Shown: positions 22,148 to 34,400, counted from the first letter of the stretch. The stretch is DNA of 64,000 nucleotides from Vitis vinifera (GCF_030704535.1 NC_012119.1:691001-755000); one strand, 5' to 3'. Notes: generated by a model not told the origin, from the sequence alone. Numbers and translations: made by a program.

Positions 22148-23320
22148 ATGCACCACTTGTTGAAAGCGTTAATAACTGTAGCCCCTAAAAAGTGGCAGAG
22201 ATTTATGGCGGATTCTCGTATGATCAAGTATTACCGGGTACTCCGAAGATTGAGTCAGAAAGTCTTCTTATTGGGCACACGTGGTGGTACTCTTCTTTTT
22301 AATAAAGCGATGCCTTTACTCTTTGTAGCAACAATGTCCAGTCTTTTGTATCTTATTTGTATGAAACTCGGCTCAATGGATTTCTTTCAGTCCTTTCTTT
22401 CTAAAATGGGGTGCTCTCTTGGGAGTCGAGTCCTGTTGAGTAGGGGCTTAGGCTGTGAAGGATGGCTCCTTTTGGTTTTGATTCTATCCGCTTTCGGGAT
22501 CTTTGACGGAACCATAAGGAATATGATTCCGTATGTGGTCGTGGGAATCTTGTTTTTCGTGTGCTATCTGATTTCGATGTTTGGAATTTTCCATTTTAGA
22601 GATCTTTTTTGCGAGGTCTTCATATCTCTTTTAATAACGAAGGCCTCTCTTTTTGGTTCATGTTGTTCAAACAAGTGGGCGGCATTGGCCCTCGAGTGTT
22701 TTCTTCGAGCTCTCGATCCAGATTGGGCGCCCGCTCTTATGATTGGGCCTTACGGCACGGAAGCATCTTCTTCAGCACTGGATCAGGGTCAGCGACAGCA
22801 AGAGATCGAAGAGGTCTTTCCTACGGAGGCGGAAGCGTCTTATTCGGCACCGGATCGGGGTCAGCAAGAAATTGAAGAGGTCTCTCCCCCCCGTCTGGAG
22901 GGCATCACAACCATGGATCGTACAGTTAGACAAAATAAAAAGAAAAAGATCAATTTTTCTAAATTATTTAAAGATGTTTCCAGATTTCTTAAGTGTGGCC
23001 ACCACAGTCAGCCCCAGACACAGGATAAAATACCTCATTATATATATGAAGCAGACTATCCACAGGTACATCCTAATGATTCGGTAGACACGATACGCTT
23101 AAAGGTAGTTGCTCTCTTACAAGCTTGGTCTGGTTACGTTGTTCTTCGGGATGAGTACACCTGGTTGGACGTGGCACAACGCCTTGCTGACAAAGTAAAG
23201 ATCCGAGATGTTGTAACACGCGACGATTTCGTTTTACTAATGGACCGATTGCATAAACCTGACAGTGAATTATACCTTAAGGCCTATGAATTTTTAGCAA
23301 AAAGAAATAGGGGACCTTAA
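22148..23320 (+). CDS. Unrecognised 390-codon membrane ORF downstream of atp9
   Basis: The longest open frame in the window that I cannot assign. A basic N-terminus (MHHLLKALITVAPKKWQRFM) precedes hydrophobic segments near residues 54-74, 104-119 and 127-148, with a possible fourth at 155-170. Residues 204-225 and 226-246 are an internal duplication, TEASSSALDQGQRQQEIEEV versus TEAEASYSAPDRGQQEIEEV, both acidic and Gln-rich. A lysine-rich patch (QNKKKKINF, 262-270) leads to a soluble helical C-terminus (DTIRLKVVALLQAWSGY ... KAYEFLAKRNRGP). The start Met was chosen as the first ATG of the frame. Its position 489 nt after atp9 on the same strand makes co-transcription plausible. It could be a lineage-specific mitochondrial ORF or a chimeric gene. 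Length and coherent architecture argue against chance. Confidence 0.6.
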   Translation: MHHLLKALITVAPKKWQRFMADSRMIKYYRVLRRLSQKVFLLGTRGGTLLFNKAMPLLFVATMSSLLYLICMKLGSMDFFQSFLSKMGCSLGSRVLLSRGLGCEGWLLLVLILSAFGIFDGTIRNMIPYVVVGILFFVCYLISMFGIFHFRDLFCEVFISLLITKASLFGSCCSNKWAALALECFLRALDPDWAPALMIGPYGTEASSSALDQGQRQQEIEEVFPTEAEASYSAPDRGQQEIEEVSPPRLEGITTMDRTVRQNKKKKINFSKLFKDVSRFLKCGHHSQPQTQDKIPHYIYEADYPQVHPNDSVDTIRLKVVALLQAWSGYVVLRDEYTWLDVAQRLADKVKIRDVVTRDDFVLLMDRLHKPDSELYLKAYEFLAKRNRGP

Positions 23321-24613
23321 GCGAGGAGACTCAAACCAGTTATTGCATGCGTACCTTTCTTTATATTAGAATATAACGCCAAATTCTCCGTTAGTTTGTT
23401 CCAAACCTATAATAACGACTCCACCTGTTCCGAACCGATATTCTATACGTATTTTTCTCGACACCAGTCTCTACTTACACACCTGGAACTCGTTTACAGC
23501 AACCGTTGCCGAACCTATACATGGCCTTTTATTCAGCAGGGACTCAACATCCCTTTCAACGAACAACCGTAAGCTGGCAAGATTGAATTAATGATGAAGG
23601 CTGAAGGGAACCAATAAAGTAGGGTTGTAACCGCTCTACTAAGGTTCTCATGAAGCTTTCCAGCCCCAATGAATGGGCCTTACTTCCCGCTGCTTACCTA
23701 TTTGAGAGAGACTGACGAGGCCTCGAGACGAAGAGCTCCTCTTAGGCAGACTCTCTCAGGTCCTGGTTTTCTGGGAATCTCTTTTGATCATCGGGTGAAT
23801 AAGCTGGTCCAGCATCAACATCATCCCGGTTGTTGTCCCTCTCCTTTGGCTTTCAAGGATAGGGTCCAGGTATAGAAGCTCTACTCGGGCAAGCAAACCC
23901 CTGAAACCTGAAAAAGGGAAGCCGCGGGCAAGAAAGATGAAGAAGCAAGGAAAGCCTAAAGCCTAAACAACAACAAAGTCTGAGCCAAGAGCTTCTGGTC
24001 TTCCATCAGCCCATTCACAGCTCAGAGTTTCGTCGAAAGAGCATTTCGGGATGCTTTAATGCCATGTTCTTTGCGGTTGAAGAAATGCCGTTGGGAGTCA
24101 AGGAAGGTTAGATTCTATTGAAAGGTCGGTAATCGAGGCCTAGACCTCTTGCAGGTAAGCCAGCCCCTGTACCAACATCTATATCAGCACCCATAGAAAA
24201 AAAGGAAGCCGCAGCAGCATATGGGACAAGTGGTAGGCTTAGATCATCATCTCGATTGGAAACTAGAGCACATAATCATGTGCTATGCTATGTATTTTCA
24301 ATCTCTCTCGAATACCAAGTCTCTTCTCCCTCCGAATTCCTACTCCCTATTTGGATATGATGAACAGCTGGTTGAGCGAGTAGACTACTTTGCCCTTTCT
24401 ACCCAAAGGTGATTGGGATCCTAAGGCATGAACATCTCCTTCGTTCTTGGTAGGCACAGACCCAGCTTTATCCACATAGATTCGCAGAAAGACGGCTATA
24501 AGAAGAAGAATCTTTCTCATACCGTGAGCTTGTGAGTCAGTCTTTCAGTGTCCCCCTGTCGTATTAAAGAAAGTACTGATTCGATGTTGTTATTAGCCAT
24601 TGTCATCTATTCT
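23321..24613. other. Intergenic DNA, no gene recognised
   Basis: Downstream of orf390. No tRNA or conserved protein was seen. The frames at 23669-23875 and 24221-24412 are short and unmatched. Confidence 0.45.
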
Positions 24614-25114
24614 CTAAACTCCTGTAGTAATATGGGAGGTGCAGACTGCATTCAACATTATTCCGATCAGTAGGGATGTAACTGTGTATGCTAGAGCACG
24701 CTTACCCGTATGTCGATGATGTTCTTCTACGGTCATTTCAGCTTCATACGCATGAAACTCGATTAATAGATCGTGGCCGGGAGCGGCCGCCTCCGGTCCA
24801 TACATTCGATTAGGGGTATGAATCAGGATGTCCTGCATTAGACCCAATTTAGTGGGACTTAGAACCACGGTGGGATCTATAGCGATGAGAGCTTGCGGTA
24901 CCATCTCCCAGAAAGCAAAGGATCCTAGTAACAAAGACATACTGAGCATTAGCTCGAGATAGCTGTCACCGTAAGGTCTATTCATAAGGCTCATAACCCA
25001 ATTGGAGAACACTTCCGGATCCGACGATTCACGGTCGGGAGTGCGGCGAGAAGACGGGTTTGATACGATTGACTGACTAGGAAGTGAACTTAACTCCCCC
25101 TTTGGAGACCCAGT
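24614..25114 (-). CDS. Unrecognised two-helix ORF, possibly truncated by copia sequence
   Basis: The minus frame is open from about 25114 to 24614. The clean part begins at a GTG at 25012: FSNWVMSLMNRPYGDSYLEL, with a hydrophobic segment LMLSMSLLLGSFAFWEMV (about residues 21-38), a hydrophilic middle including HAYEAEMTVEEHHRHTG, and a second hydrophobic segment LAYTVTSLLIGIMLNAV (about 107-123). Upstream codons (SSLPSQSIVSNPSSRRTPDR) are open but lack an ATG, and the first in-frame ATG is internal. The frame runs to within a few bases of where copia LTR-like sequence starts, so the true N-terminus may have been lost. Family unknown; could be a fragment of a larger membrane protein or a chance frame. 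Confidence 0.35.
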   Translation of the reverse strand, partial: TGSPKGELSSLPSQSIVSNPSSRRTPDRESSDPEVFSNWVMSLMNRPYGDSYLELMLSMSLLLGSFAFWEMVPQALIAIDPTVVLSPTKLGLMQDILIHTPNRMYGPEAAAPGHDLLIEFHAYEAEMTVEEHHRHTGKRALAYTVTSLLIGIMLNAVCTSHITTGV

Positions 25115-25220
25115 TTACTGCCACATAAGGGCACATAGGTACTTGTATTTCTTGTATATATACTCTCAAGTAAACCCCAATTGAGATAATACAACTATAC
25201 AGCCACCGTTTGTTTTTTCA
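25100..25220 (+). mobile_element. Ty1-copia LTR, 3' end (truncated)
   Basis: The sequence ends ...CCGTTTGTTTTTTCA directly before the primer-binding site, as an LTR 3' end (terminal CA) should. It includes TATATATACTC and AATTGAGATAATACAAC tracts typical of a terminator/R-U5 region. The left limit is approximate; the LTR 5' part is missing. Confidence 0.7.
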
Positions 25221-25238
25221 TGGTATCAGAGCTCTAGG
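25221..25238 (+). other. Retrotransposon primer-binding site (initiator tRNA-Met)
   Basis: TGGTATCAGAGCTCTAGG begins immediately after the LTR CA end. TGGTATCAGAGC is complementary to the 3' end of plant initiator tRNA-Met, the standard minus-strand primer site of copia elements. Confidence 0.85.
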
Positions 25239-25309
25239 ATTCTAAACCTGCCGCTGTCATTGTTCTAGCAATTTCTTTCCTGCTGCATCCTCTCTCAATC
25301 TCCTCTGCC

Positions 25310-26060
25310 ATGGCTGCGACACCATCTTCCACTGCTGAAATTTCCTCATCCATTGAAACATCATCTCTTCTGTTGTCTGCTGCACATATTGATATTCCCA
25401 GCCAGGTTTCGTCCTTAGCGGCATCGTCGTTGACCCAGGTTTTTAAGTCCTTGCCTCCTAGCACTCTTGCCGGACCTCCATCTGTCATCTCCACCACTGC
25501 TCTTCCTCCCTTCTTGACTCAGGTATCAACTTTGTCATCTCCTATTCTCCTCAAATAAATTCCTTCACCCTATTCTTTTCTTCTTCTTATTTCTCTACAC
25601 CATCATATCCTTCTGTTCTTCCTTCTTCTTTGTCACATTCTTATCAGTTTTCTATTTCGAATTCACTGCCTTCTTCCACTCTACTTGCTGCACCGAATAT
25701 TACCAATCAAACTTGATTCCACCAACTATCTTCTCTGGAAAGAGAAATTCCTCCCTGTTTTAATTAGCAACGACCTCTTAGGATACGTTGATGGCACTTT
25801 TCCTTGTCCTCCTCAATATACCTGTGATGCCGAAGGACGCTACACTCCCAATCCGGCTTACCATGCTTGGATTCGTACTGATCAGAGTGTGCGATCATGG
25901 CTCAACGCCACTCTCACTCAAGAGATGCTTCTTGATCTACGACCAACCTCTCCTCTTCTCCGCGATGTTTGGCTAGCTCTTGAGCGTCGGTTTGTCGATC
26001 AATCCACTGCCAAAGAGATTCAATTGAAGTATGACATGCAACATCACAAGAAAGGCAAGT
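25310..26060 (+). pseudogene. Ty1-copia gag relic
   Basis: A Ser/Thr-rich leader frame (MAATPSSTAEISSSIETSSL, 25310-25558) is followed, after a frame break, by 25685-26060 with KLDSTNYLLWKEKFLPVLIS, NDLLGYVDGTFPCP, then AYHAWIRTDQSVRSWLNATL and RDVWLALERRFVDQSTAKEI. This is the copia gag-like domain (L...NY..W...F...L....L..YVDG...P, W...DQ....L..TL, ..W..LE..F). The nucleocapsid and all of pol are missing: homology stops at about 26060, where a segment repeated at 31217-31252 begins. It is non-functional nuclear DNA. Confidence 0.85.
25931..25949 (+). repeat. Family H variant core inside copia gag
   Basis: CTTGATCTACGACCAACCT is identical to 53476-53494 and to the reverse complement of 57050-57068. 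It lies in the gag frame where copia proteins usually have a hydrophobic stretch before RDVW, and makes it read LLDLRPTSPLLRDVW. Confidence 0.7.
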
Positions 26061-26102
26061 CGAATCCCAGGGTAAGACCTAAACCACTAATTCCGTCTAA
26101 TC
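26061..26102. repeat. Breakpoint repeat, copy 1
   Basis: CGAATCCCAGGG(T) ... CCACTAATTCCGTCTAATC recurs at 31217-31252 with a 6-bp length difference in the middle. Copia homology ends where it starts. Confidence 0.75.
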
Positions 26103-28408
26103 GGCTTGGCCTATCCCCAGGTATTCCCTAAAAAATAATGTCATACAGCTCCTCATCACTGTCACTCTTTCTGGCATCTAGCTCAACGGTATCTGGTTCA
26201 ATGTTCGCTAATGTCTTTCGTTCGATGTGGTATTTTGATGTTAGGATGAAGATTCAATCCGAAAAAACTACCTATAAGACAGCTTAAGCCCCATTATTCT
26301 AAGCCTATTTAGCCTTACGCTGATTCAAAAGCAGCTCCCATTCCTCCAAGAGAAGAAATGGCACCAACATCGGTCACTGAAGCACCTTTCGTCACTGAAG
26401 GAGCTATCTTCCCCGGCAACAGAGTTGGATAGATGCCATGAAGCTTCCCCGGTCCCTAGGGAGGGCTTTCCGAGACCAATGCCTATATTCTAACTTTCCC
26501 TCTCTCTGGCAGCTATTGAAATGGAAGTTGGTGAAATGTACGATCGATTTCAGCTATCTAGGGCAGTAAAAGAGGCATTCCGTCTTTACTCCGGCTTGAC
26601 TATATGATGCCCTACTTTCCCGGTTTTCTGTGAATCCCGGGGAATATGGTATACTATGCCTTTTCGTTCTCATTCTGGTTCTGGCTGTTCACCTTCACTA
26701 ATGATTTGATTTTCGATCCTCTACCGAAGTCACACCTTGCCAAGATCAATTCAAGTAGAAAAGGGTTCCAAGCCTTATTATAGCACGCACAGGTGAGAGC
26801 ATCCCTACCTCTAATGCTTTGTACTTGAACTGACCGAAAGTCCTGTTTTGCTGCTTAAGGAGTGGCCTTCTAGGAGGTTTTCTATACCTCTTCGTCCCTG
26901 GCTTTTCTTCCTTCTCCCTTTGTTACTGACTTTGTTACAGATGCCGTACCTCTTCAGTCTATTGCTCCTAGGCCTATGGGTTCTAGAGTAGAGAGAATTC
27001 CTATTGACTTTCTTTCCCTCGGGGGAACTCCCTTAATCCCAGAAGTGACTGAACTCTCTTCCCTTCCGAAAAGAGCTGAAGTAGCCATGTTTGCAGCGCT
27101 TATGCCTGCAACGGAAAGAGCATTTGCGTATACGACATCTCATTCGGAGTGGGGATCACTCCTTTGGTTCAATGTAGGCTATCTTTCAAAAGAGCTGATC
27201 TACGACCACCCTCTCGTCACTCCCTTGCTTGACAGTGAGGGAATCCTAAGTACGTCATTTCACCAAGCAGTCCTTCCTGCACTGAAAGGGGGGAAGCATC
27301 AAATTCCATGCCTCCCTCCCTATTGAATGGAGTTGCCCTATTATTAACATTTTCTGAAAGAAGTCCTTCTCTAACAAATCTACCAAGGAAAGATGCCACA
27401 AATCGGATTCTGTAACCTACTACCCTCGGGTTACTTTACTTAATCCCGGAAGTTCCTGCGCTTCCTTCTAGCCTACCACTGCTTGCTTTGCTGCCTACGA
27501 AAAAGCTTTCAAAGCAAAGAGCTTTTTCTCACCAGATGGGAACTGAAACACCTTTCGAACTGAACTTTCTTCCCCTAGCCTATGACAGCATTCCATAGCT
27601 CTATGCCTACCGTCTTTCTGGGTCACCCATCATTCGCACTGGTAAGTCAGGACCATATACCTCGGGTGCCTTCTGGTTGGCTTTCCAAAAAGCCTATTCC
27701 TGAGCTCCCAACCATTTCTGTATGATGTTCTAATACTGCGGTTAGGCCTTTTGATTAGACATAGACAATTCCTACTGCCAAGCTAAAGGAAAAGATCTCA
27801 CCTTCTTCGTCTCTTCTTGCTTTTTTAGTGGGGCACTTCACTCGAGCTAATCAGTCTTGGCTTGGTGCCGGGAATGGAAGAACATCTGATTCACCAATAG
27901 GCATATTACGAAGAAAAAGGCAATCTAAAGTGCCAATCTCAACTCCTCCTTCGGACCCTCACCTCGTTCAGTCTTGATGGCAGATAGTTCAATGTACGCT
28001 CGATTGCTAGTAGTTGGAGGGAGAGTTTGAAAGCCCACACTCAGTACTCAGTTACTTTTAAAAAGGCAGAGCTTAACCAGACTTCTCAGAAGGCTACGCA
28101 CCTGGCTTGGCCACTCCTATTAATAAGGTTTCCTCTCTCTCAATCTCACTCAATAATTATACGAAAGAAGGGGTCTCTCCTCTTCGCTACCTTTCCAAGA
28201 GGCAGAAGCTGCCCTAAGTCCTACAGTTCCTTCCTTTTGTTTTCTTTCAATGGCTGCTAGTTGAAATGTCAGCTCTCTTGCTTTCTCTTCGCCTGGTACT
28301 CTCCTAACTAAACTAGTAGACCTTCCTCCAAGAGCTAACTCGCTGGCACTTGGCTGGGGATCAACAACTATAAGGTATACCACCATCGGAAACTGATTCA
28401 ACTCTTGG
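26103..28408. other. Intergenic DNA, no gene recognised
   Basis: The longest frame is 26976-27326 (+, 116 codons, GSRVERIPIDFLSLGGTPLI...). It matches no known family and contains a family H core, so it is probably not a gene. Text in all frames is Pro/Ser/Leu-rich, as in much plant mitochondrial spacer DNA. Confidence 0.4.
27195..27212 (+). repeat. Family H core, single copy
   Basis: CTGATCTACGACCACCCT, an exact 18-nt core, flanked by AAAAGAG and CTCGTCACT. Confidence 0.8.
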
Positions 28409-28439
28409 TCACATTCAACCATCAAGAAAGAATCCACCA
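28409..28439. repeat. 31-bp dispersed repeat, copy 1
   Basis: TCACATTCAACCATCAAGAA followed by AGAATCCACCA is identical to 39324-39354, same orientation, 10.9 kb away. Flanks differ. Confidence 0.85.
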
Positions 28440-31400
28440 TTTAAACGGGTTTTCACTCTTTCGGGCGATTGCTCCACGCGTTCAAATGCTACCCACGTTC
28501 AGTTCAAGCCTAGAAGAGCTCCTAGTCCGACTAACATTGGGCTAGCTGAACCAGTTTCAAAGGCTGGATTTCCCCTTGTGCTTGTTCTTTCCCAACTCTA
28601 TATTGGCGGGAGAACCGATTCCCGAACTCTTCGGTATCTCGCTAGGTCCCAATGGCTTTGACTCGATTAACAGGAGCTCTACTTTCCTTTCGTCTATCTC
28701 TTTCCGGAATAGGTGTACTAGAGTACCTCAAACCTCAACTTTTCGTCACGATCCATGAGATATCTTTATGAGAAAGAGATACAAGAAAAAGGGGTTCGAA
28801 ACCATGCCCCTGATCTAATCTAAATAGCCGAATCCAAAGAGGCAACTCTACTCTTTTGACTCCACCATAGTGACTCGGGTAAACTGTCAAGTGAACGAGA
28901 GCCTGAGAGCAGGTGACCAAAACCCCAACCAGTTTAGACAAACACTAAGCATACAGGTAGAGAAAGTGCTCGAGCAGAGACAAAGCTAGAGAATTGTCCG
29001 AGTAGACAGACCAAAAAGGCCAAAGTGGAGCTAAGTTAAAAAACAGATTATTGACCGCGCATCCATCCCTTGACTAGCCTGAACAAGGAGCCTACTTTAG
29101 CGGAGTTCTCCTATAGTGGTGGCTGCTCTCCCCTAAGAGAAGAAAGATTTTGGTAGATCATTCCAGTTTTGCAGGACAGCGGGGAAAAGAGCCTTTTTGA
29201 TCGCTCTTCGTTGAGCCATCGTTTAGGGATCGGTCGGAGAGCGAGGGCGGAGTCGGTCCCGCTCCAATACACATACTTAATCTTCCTCGCCCAGGGTGGA
29301 GAGGCTTAGGCATGGCAGCATAGATGCCCGCTCAGTAATTCCATAGGGAGGGGTTTCAGTACTGGAGCTAGCCCACTTTACCGAGGTTACAGTGGGAAAA
29401 AAGGGCTAGTTCAGTTTGAAATCGACGATTTGTTCCGTTAAGAGAGGAGAGGAGGGAAGCAAGGAATTGATGCAAGAGAATGCCCTGCTAGTCTTTACAC
29501 AGAAGAAGAAGTGTAAGACGACGGGCTTTCTATCTCTTAGTCGTCAGGATATGGGCAATATACCCTTGCTGAAACTGGAATGAAAATCAATCCAATCAGT
29601 TTTGTTCAGTGGGCAAAGGCATAGAGCGTGAGTAAGAGATTCAAAGGAGGTCCTCGATTAGTTCATTTCGCACTTCTGTATCAATTCATTCCGTTCCGAG
29701 CTATGGTTCAGTCCCGGTTCAAGAAAGCCGAAGGAATGAAATGAATAACTTATCTAAGCGGATCCACCCAATAGGAAGATCGGAGATAGAGGAAAGATCT
29801 ATCGCAGAAGAAGAAGCGGGGAAGATCGCAATCCTACCAGAAAGACTAAAAAGAAAGCGCTTTGATAAGACTTAGCTTAAAAAGGAAGCAGTAATGGTTT
29901 TATAAAAAAGATATAAGGAGTTCGATTAAATACAGTATAGTATATAACAACAGATTCTTACTATTACAGTTATCGTAACTTTCTATCCTACCAGTTGGAC
30001 CAAAACGAAGGGCTGATGTCCGATGTTAAAAAGCAGTTCCTTTTATAGAAAACATAGTGTGAAATGAACTTTTCTTTATAAGAATCTTCAATGCGTAATC
30101 CTCTGTCTAAAGAAACAAAGGTGTTTTATGGCTTGTTGAGGCCACGGAGTACGGGAGGCCATTACATCCGCGGGTAAATAATGAAAAGTGGAATTTCCTC
30201 TATACCACGATTCATCCTGCCTCACTAGACTATTCGTGGGGTATACTCCCCCGGAAAGCTAAAGGATAAGCGGGACGAGTGCTATCTCCGAGACTCATCC
30301 AGGCAAAGAAAAAAGAAATGCTCTCTAGCAGAAAAAACCGGAAAAGGGGCATTGAAAGATTCACAGGCGAAGGGACGGGTAATAAACACTACGGTGGATT
30401 AGGTGTTTGCCTAATATCCCCAAGTATTCGAAGAGTAGTTCTTTCTTGAATTAAAGTACTTTTCCGAGCGAATGACATTTCAACTTCATCTCGACAAGAC
30501 TAGGCGGACGACTATTCACGAAAACCGACCCGACCAACTTTCGAATTAGGGTTAAAAGTTTAGGTAGCTTTGGGTGTGCTCTCTCTTACTGGTTTTAATA
30601 CTTTCACACACGACCATGATCAAAGGGTCAATGGGTGTCCACGTCATCAATCTTCACACCAACGTCTCGATCCGGTGAAGAAAATGGAGTCGTTCGATCT
30701 GGAGGATCCTAAACCTTCACGGGAAAGGAATGGAGTGGCTGAAAGGAGCGTTAGAGATTGATCCACCAGACGCGGCCTCCTCCTCTATGCTCTATGCAAC
30801 CGAAGGCCGAACGAGTCCCGGGATTAAGGGAGTGAAGCCCAGGGCAAGAATCAACCAAATAGGTAGAGTCCCGATAGACTGGGAAGGTAGTTGTTCCACT
30901 CCTCTTTCTCGATGTGAATCATAGCCCAGTTTCGTAAACAAGGGAATGACCTATAGAAAAGGTTGACTTCAACGAGTTGGGGAGCGAAGCAACTTCCGGT
31001 AGCTACCGAGCGTAGAGTTAGCTTTTGGCAGCTCATGAACCGACCGGTCTTACCAACCTTAACTAGAGGGGCATCCCCGGTTGTAGCTCTTTTTTTGCAC
31101 CGGAGGTGCTTGTCCTGGCAAGGCTGGTTCAACTCGTCCGTAAACTTTCATGCTAGCAGTGCTGCCCTGTGAACTTTAAAATCATCCGGGTCGAGCAGGT
31201 TTATTGAACAGGGAGGCGAATCCCAGGGTCAGACCACTAATTCCGTCTAATCTACTCTATCTAGATAAATTCTCCGTATTATAAGTTCTCCAATAAGAGG
31301 AGTTTACATTTGAGAATACTTTCCCCGCTCTAGAACAATAGTCAGTATAGTTGGCCTTAAGCCTAGCTGTGTTACGGAATCGTGTTCAGGTCTTTCCTTT

Positions 31401-34400
31401 ATTTAAATAGAAAGTAAGAATGTACTTCTGCTGTAAGAGAATGGCTTGCTGCGCCCGTCCTTGAGATCTAGAATAGAAGAGTCAACCTCGAGAAGAATAA
31501 GCGTGGATGCCGGCTCCGTGAAGGCTTTACAGAGAACTAGGCTTTTCGCTTCATTGGATAAAGGCGGAGATCACTGCTTTTTAATTCCTCTCTTTGGCTG
31601 TTCTTTGGTAGGTACTTTGCTAAGTATAGGACTAATTTCCCGGGAAGTGAGCGAGCTATAAAGCATATAGAGCATAGTAGATGAAAGCCGGAAGGGATGT
31701 GCCCATCAGTGAGAAGATAGCGAGGTTGTTTTTACATGCAGGTAAAAGATGCTTGTTCTTTGTCAGGTCAGCGAGTCAGTCATGAAAGCAGGGTTAGGAG
31801 ACATCCAGAGGTAATATGAAATGGATGCCCAAAATGGGATGCTATCCCGGGGGAAGCATGGACGCTCGCTCATTTCTTAGCTTCTTTGAAGTCGCATCAA
31901 ACTATCTATTCATCCTATTCATCAAGATGGAAATTCTATCTATAAGAAGGACTATCTACAAGCTGATCTTCTATCTGAGCTGGTAGAGCATATCTTCCGG
32001 GGAATATATTATATGAATGCTTGAATTTCGGCATAACAACCTGGGAAACGCTGAGATCGAACTAGGAAGGCCTTTCCCTTGTTTGAGTCTTCCTAACCCG
32101 GATGGTTCAAGCTACTTCTTTCATGAATGGCACATCCTAAGGCGTCGAGCTACCGGGGAATCCATCCTTCCCTCTTCTGCCGGTAAGCAATCTACATCCG
32201 CATCGAAAGTCTAAAGACCCTCGATAGGCCTTCAAGCTCAATGGAATCCACGATGGCGGAAACTGGGTCTCCCATTCATAGTCCCATGGATTCCGATCCT
32301 CCTCTTTCTAAAGCCGAGAATCGCATATCGGTTGTTGTCGCAAATGCGCTGGCCCATAATATAATAAGGAAGAAGAAATTGGAAGGTTTTTTGAAAGGGT
32401 TGAAATTCAATTTGTTCTTTTTGTTCCAATCGAGTAACACTGTTTTTCTGTCACTTTGACCGATGCTTTATATGAAGTTCCCACCTACGGCTACATGCCT
32501 ATTAAGAGCTAGTCGAGCTAACCCCTGCTAGTGAATCTGCTCGACTCGTGGTATAGCTCGTCGGTCGATCGATCAAAGTATAGCGTATTAGCAAGCGTGA
32601 CGTGCCGGACTGACCCAACACGTCTTTCTTTACCGGCATGCACAAAGTGCTTTCAGTAGCACTCGCATCTTATCACCAATGGGTTTGGTCTTGGAATTCA
32701 TCTACCGGCATCGGAGGGAGAAGCGGAGTCGGGAGCTGGAGGAAAGAACACCTTTAGATGGACGGGAGAGGCAGTTGTTTCATTCGTTGACCCGGAACTA
32801 GGTACAGCTCCATAATCAGAAGCGCAGGAAGCACAAAGAAGGATTTTTCTTCCTCATCTAGCTACTCTAGGTTGGGAGGTAGGTTCGGGTATAGAAACCA
32901 TACTTTAATATCTTGGAGTAACCATCAAGATGAAGAGGACTTCTGCCGGCTAGATAGAGGCTGAAGGTCTTTCACGCTATAAAATGCTTCACTTTGGTAA
33001 TAACTCCAAAATTATAGTGAAGTCTTTTCGGTTCTATAACTACTGGACTGATTACAAGGAGGTGGAATCTATTGTGGAAAAGGCCTGCTAAAAGAGGGTT
33101 TCATAATGGCATATATGTAATCTAGTGTTCGATCAAGTAGTTGGTCAAGTCTTCCTTTCACTGGCACAGCTGTGGGATTTGGGCCACCTTGTACAGTGGT
33201 GGCACTGACTATTCTGGCCTGTCACTTGGACATTATAAGCATCTATCTCAGGATTTGTAGGGACTTGGACAGTCTGTCCAGTCACTAGGTGACGAAGGTA
33301 GACTCAAGTTATTCGTTTGAGGAGAACTCCTATTCTGTACTTATCCTAATGGGACACCCTGCTCCCCTTGTTAAAACAAGGTTTGATACCTCTGGTTAGG
33401 GACTTCGAATAAAGGATTCTCCCTAAGGCTTGGGAATTCATTAGCCCTAGTGCTAAGGTCCTTTCTAAGTCAGATGCATGCATTCGAGGCCACTCTTTTG
33501 ATCTCGCCAACCAAGGCTTGGTTAGTCTCATTGTGCTTAGCAACTATGGGTTCAAGGGTGACTTCTCTGGCCACTTGTTTGGCCATCGGTGCCATTGTTG
33601 TTGACAAGGACTGGTTTACATCGAAAATAACTTTATCAGCCTCTCGATGTGTCCTTTCGTTAACTTCGGGTACCAAGTAGGGTTTCACAGTCACGCCTCC
33701 ATGACTCCCATATTCGTTCAGTTTCTCGATCTATCGGTCATGTTTATCGAAGTACTGGATTTTTAAGGTCTTCAAATTAAAGGCGAAGTTTCGTAGCTCC
33801 CAGGAGAGTCAAGCCCTGATTCCCAAATGTCGGTATCATTGAAAACTTTTGATTCCGGTCAAGTCAACTACTTTTTTTCAGCAGCTAGCCGGGTGAGAAG
33901 TAGGACAACAGTCAGAATCAGAGAATTTATCACTTGGCACTTACTCTTTCTCTTTTTGATCGGATTCAGCCCCAGACCTTGGGTTAAGCTTTTCCCGGGT
34001 TTCCTCTTGAAGCGGCGCAGCCCCAAGTACCATTTGCCTATCTCCCACTTCCCATTGTGCTTTTGATGGAACCTCTCAATCGACGGAAATGCCCCGGTAA
34101 GCGCTATGGACTAACTTCTTTACAGGCAGAGTTAGCAAAGGTACAGCCAGTCCCTCTTTTTCGCCCCTAAGGAACGAAGGACCACCAGGCGAGGAACTCA
34201 CCGATAAAGATTAAGAAAGGAAGGAGCGCCGCTTGCACCCAATCAGTGGGCCAGCCAAGGTCGGTCCTCTTTTTTATGGTATTATAGTGGAGTCGAAGGA
34301 CCTACGGGACGCTTACCTCTTAGCAACGAGATGTGTGCTTTCAGTAAGCGAAGAAGGAAGGGACTCGAGCTTTCAGTTCCGTGAAGAGAACTGATTCACC

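Noticed and set aside
22609-23087. Frames of 88 and 114 codons inside the 390-codon ORF
   Set aside because: They overlap the longer coherent frame in other registers and are Arg/Ser-rich shadows.
26976-27326. 116-codon ORF
   Set aside because: No family resemblance, and it carries a dispersed family H core; probably a chance frame.
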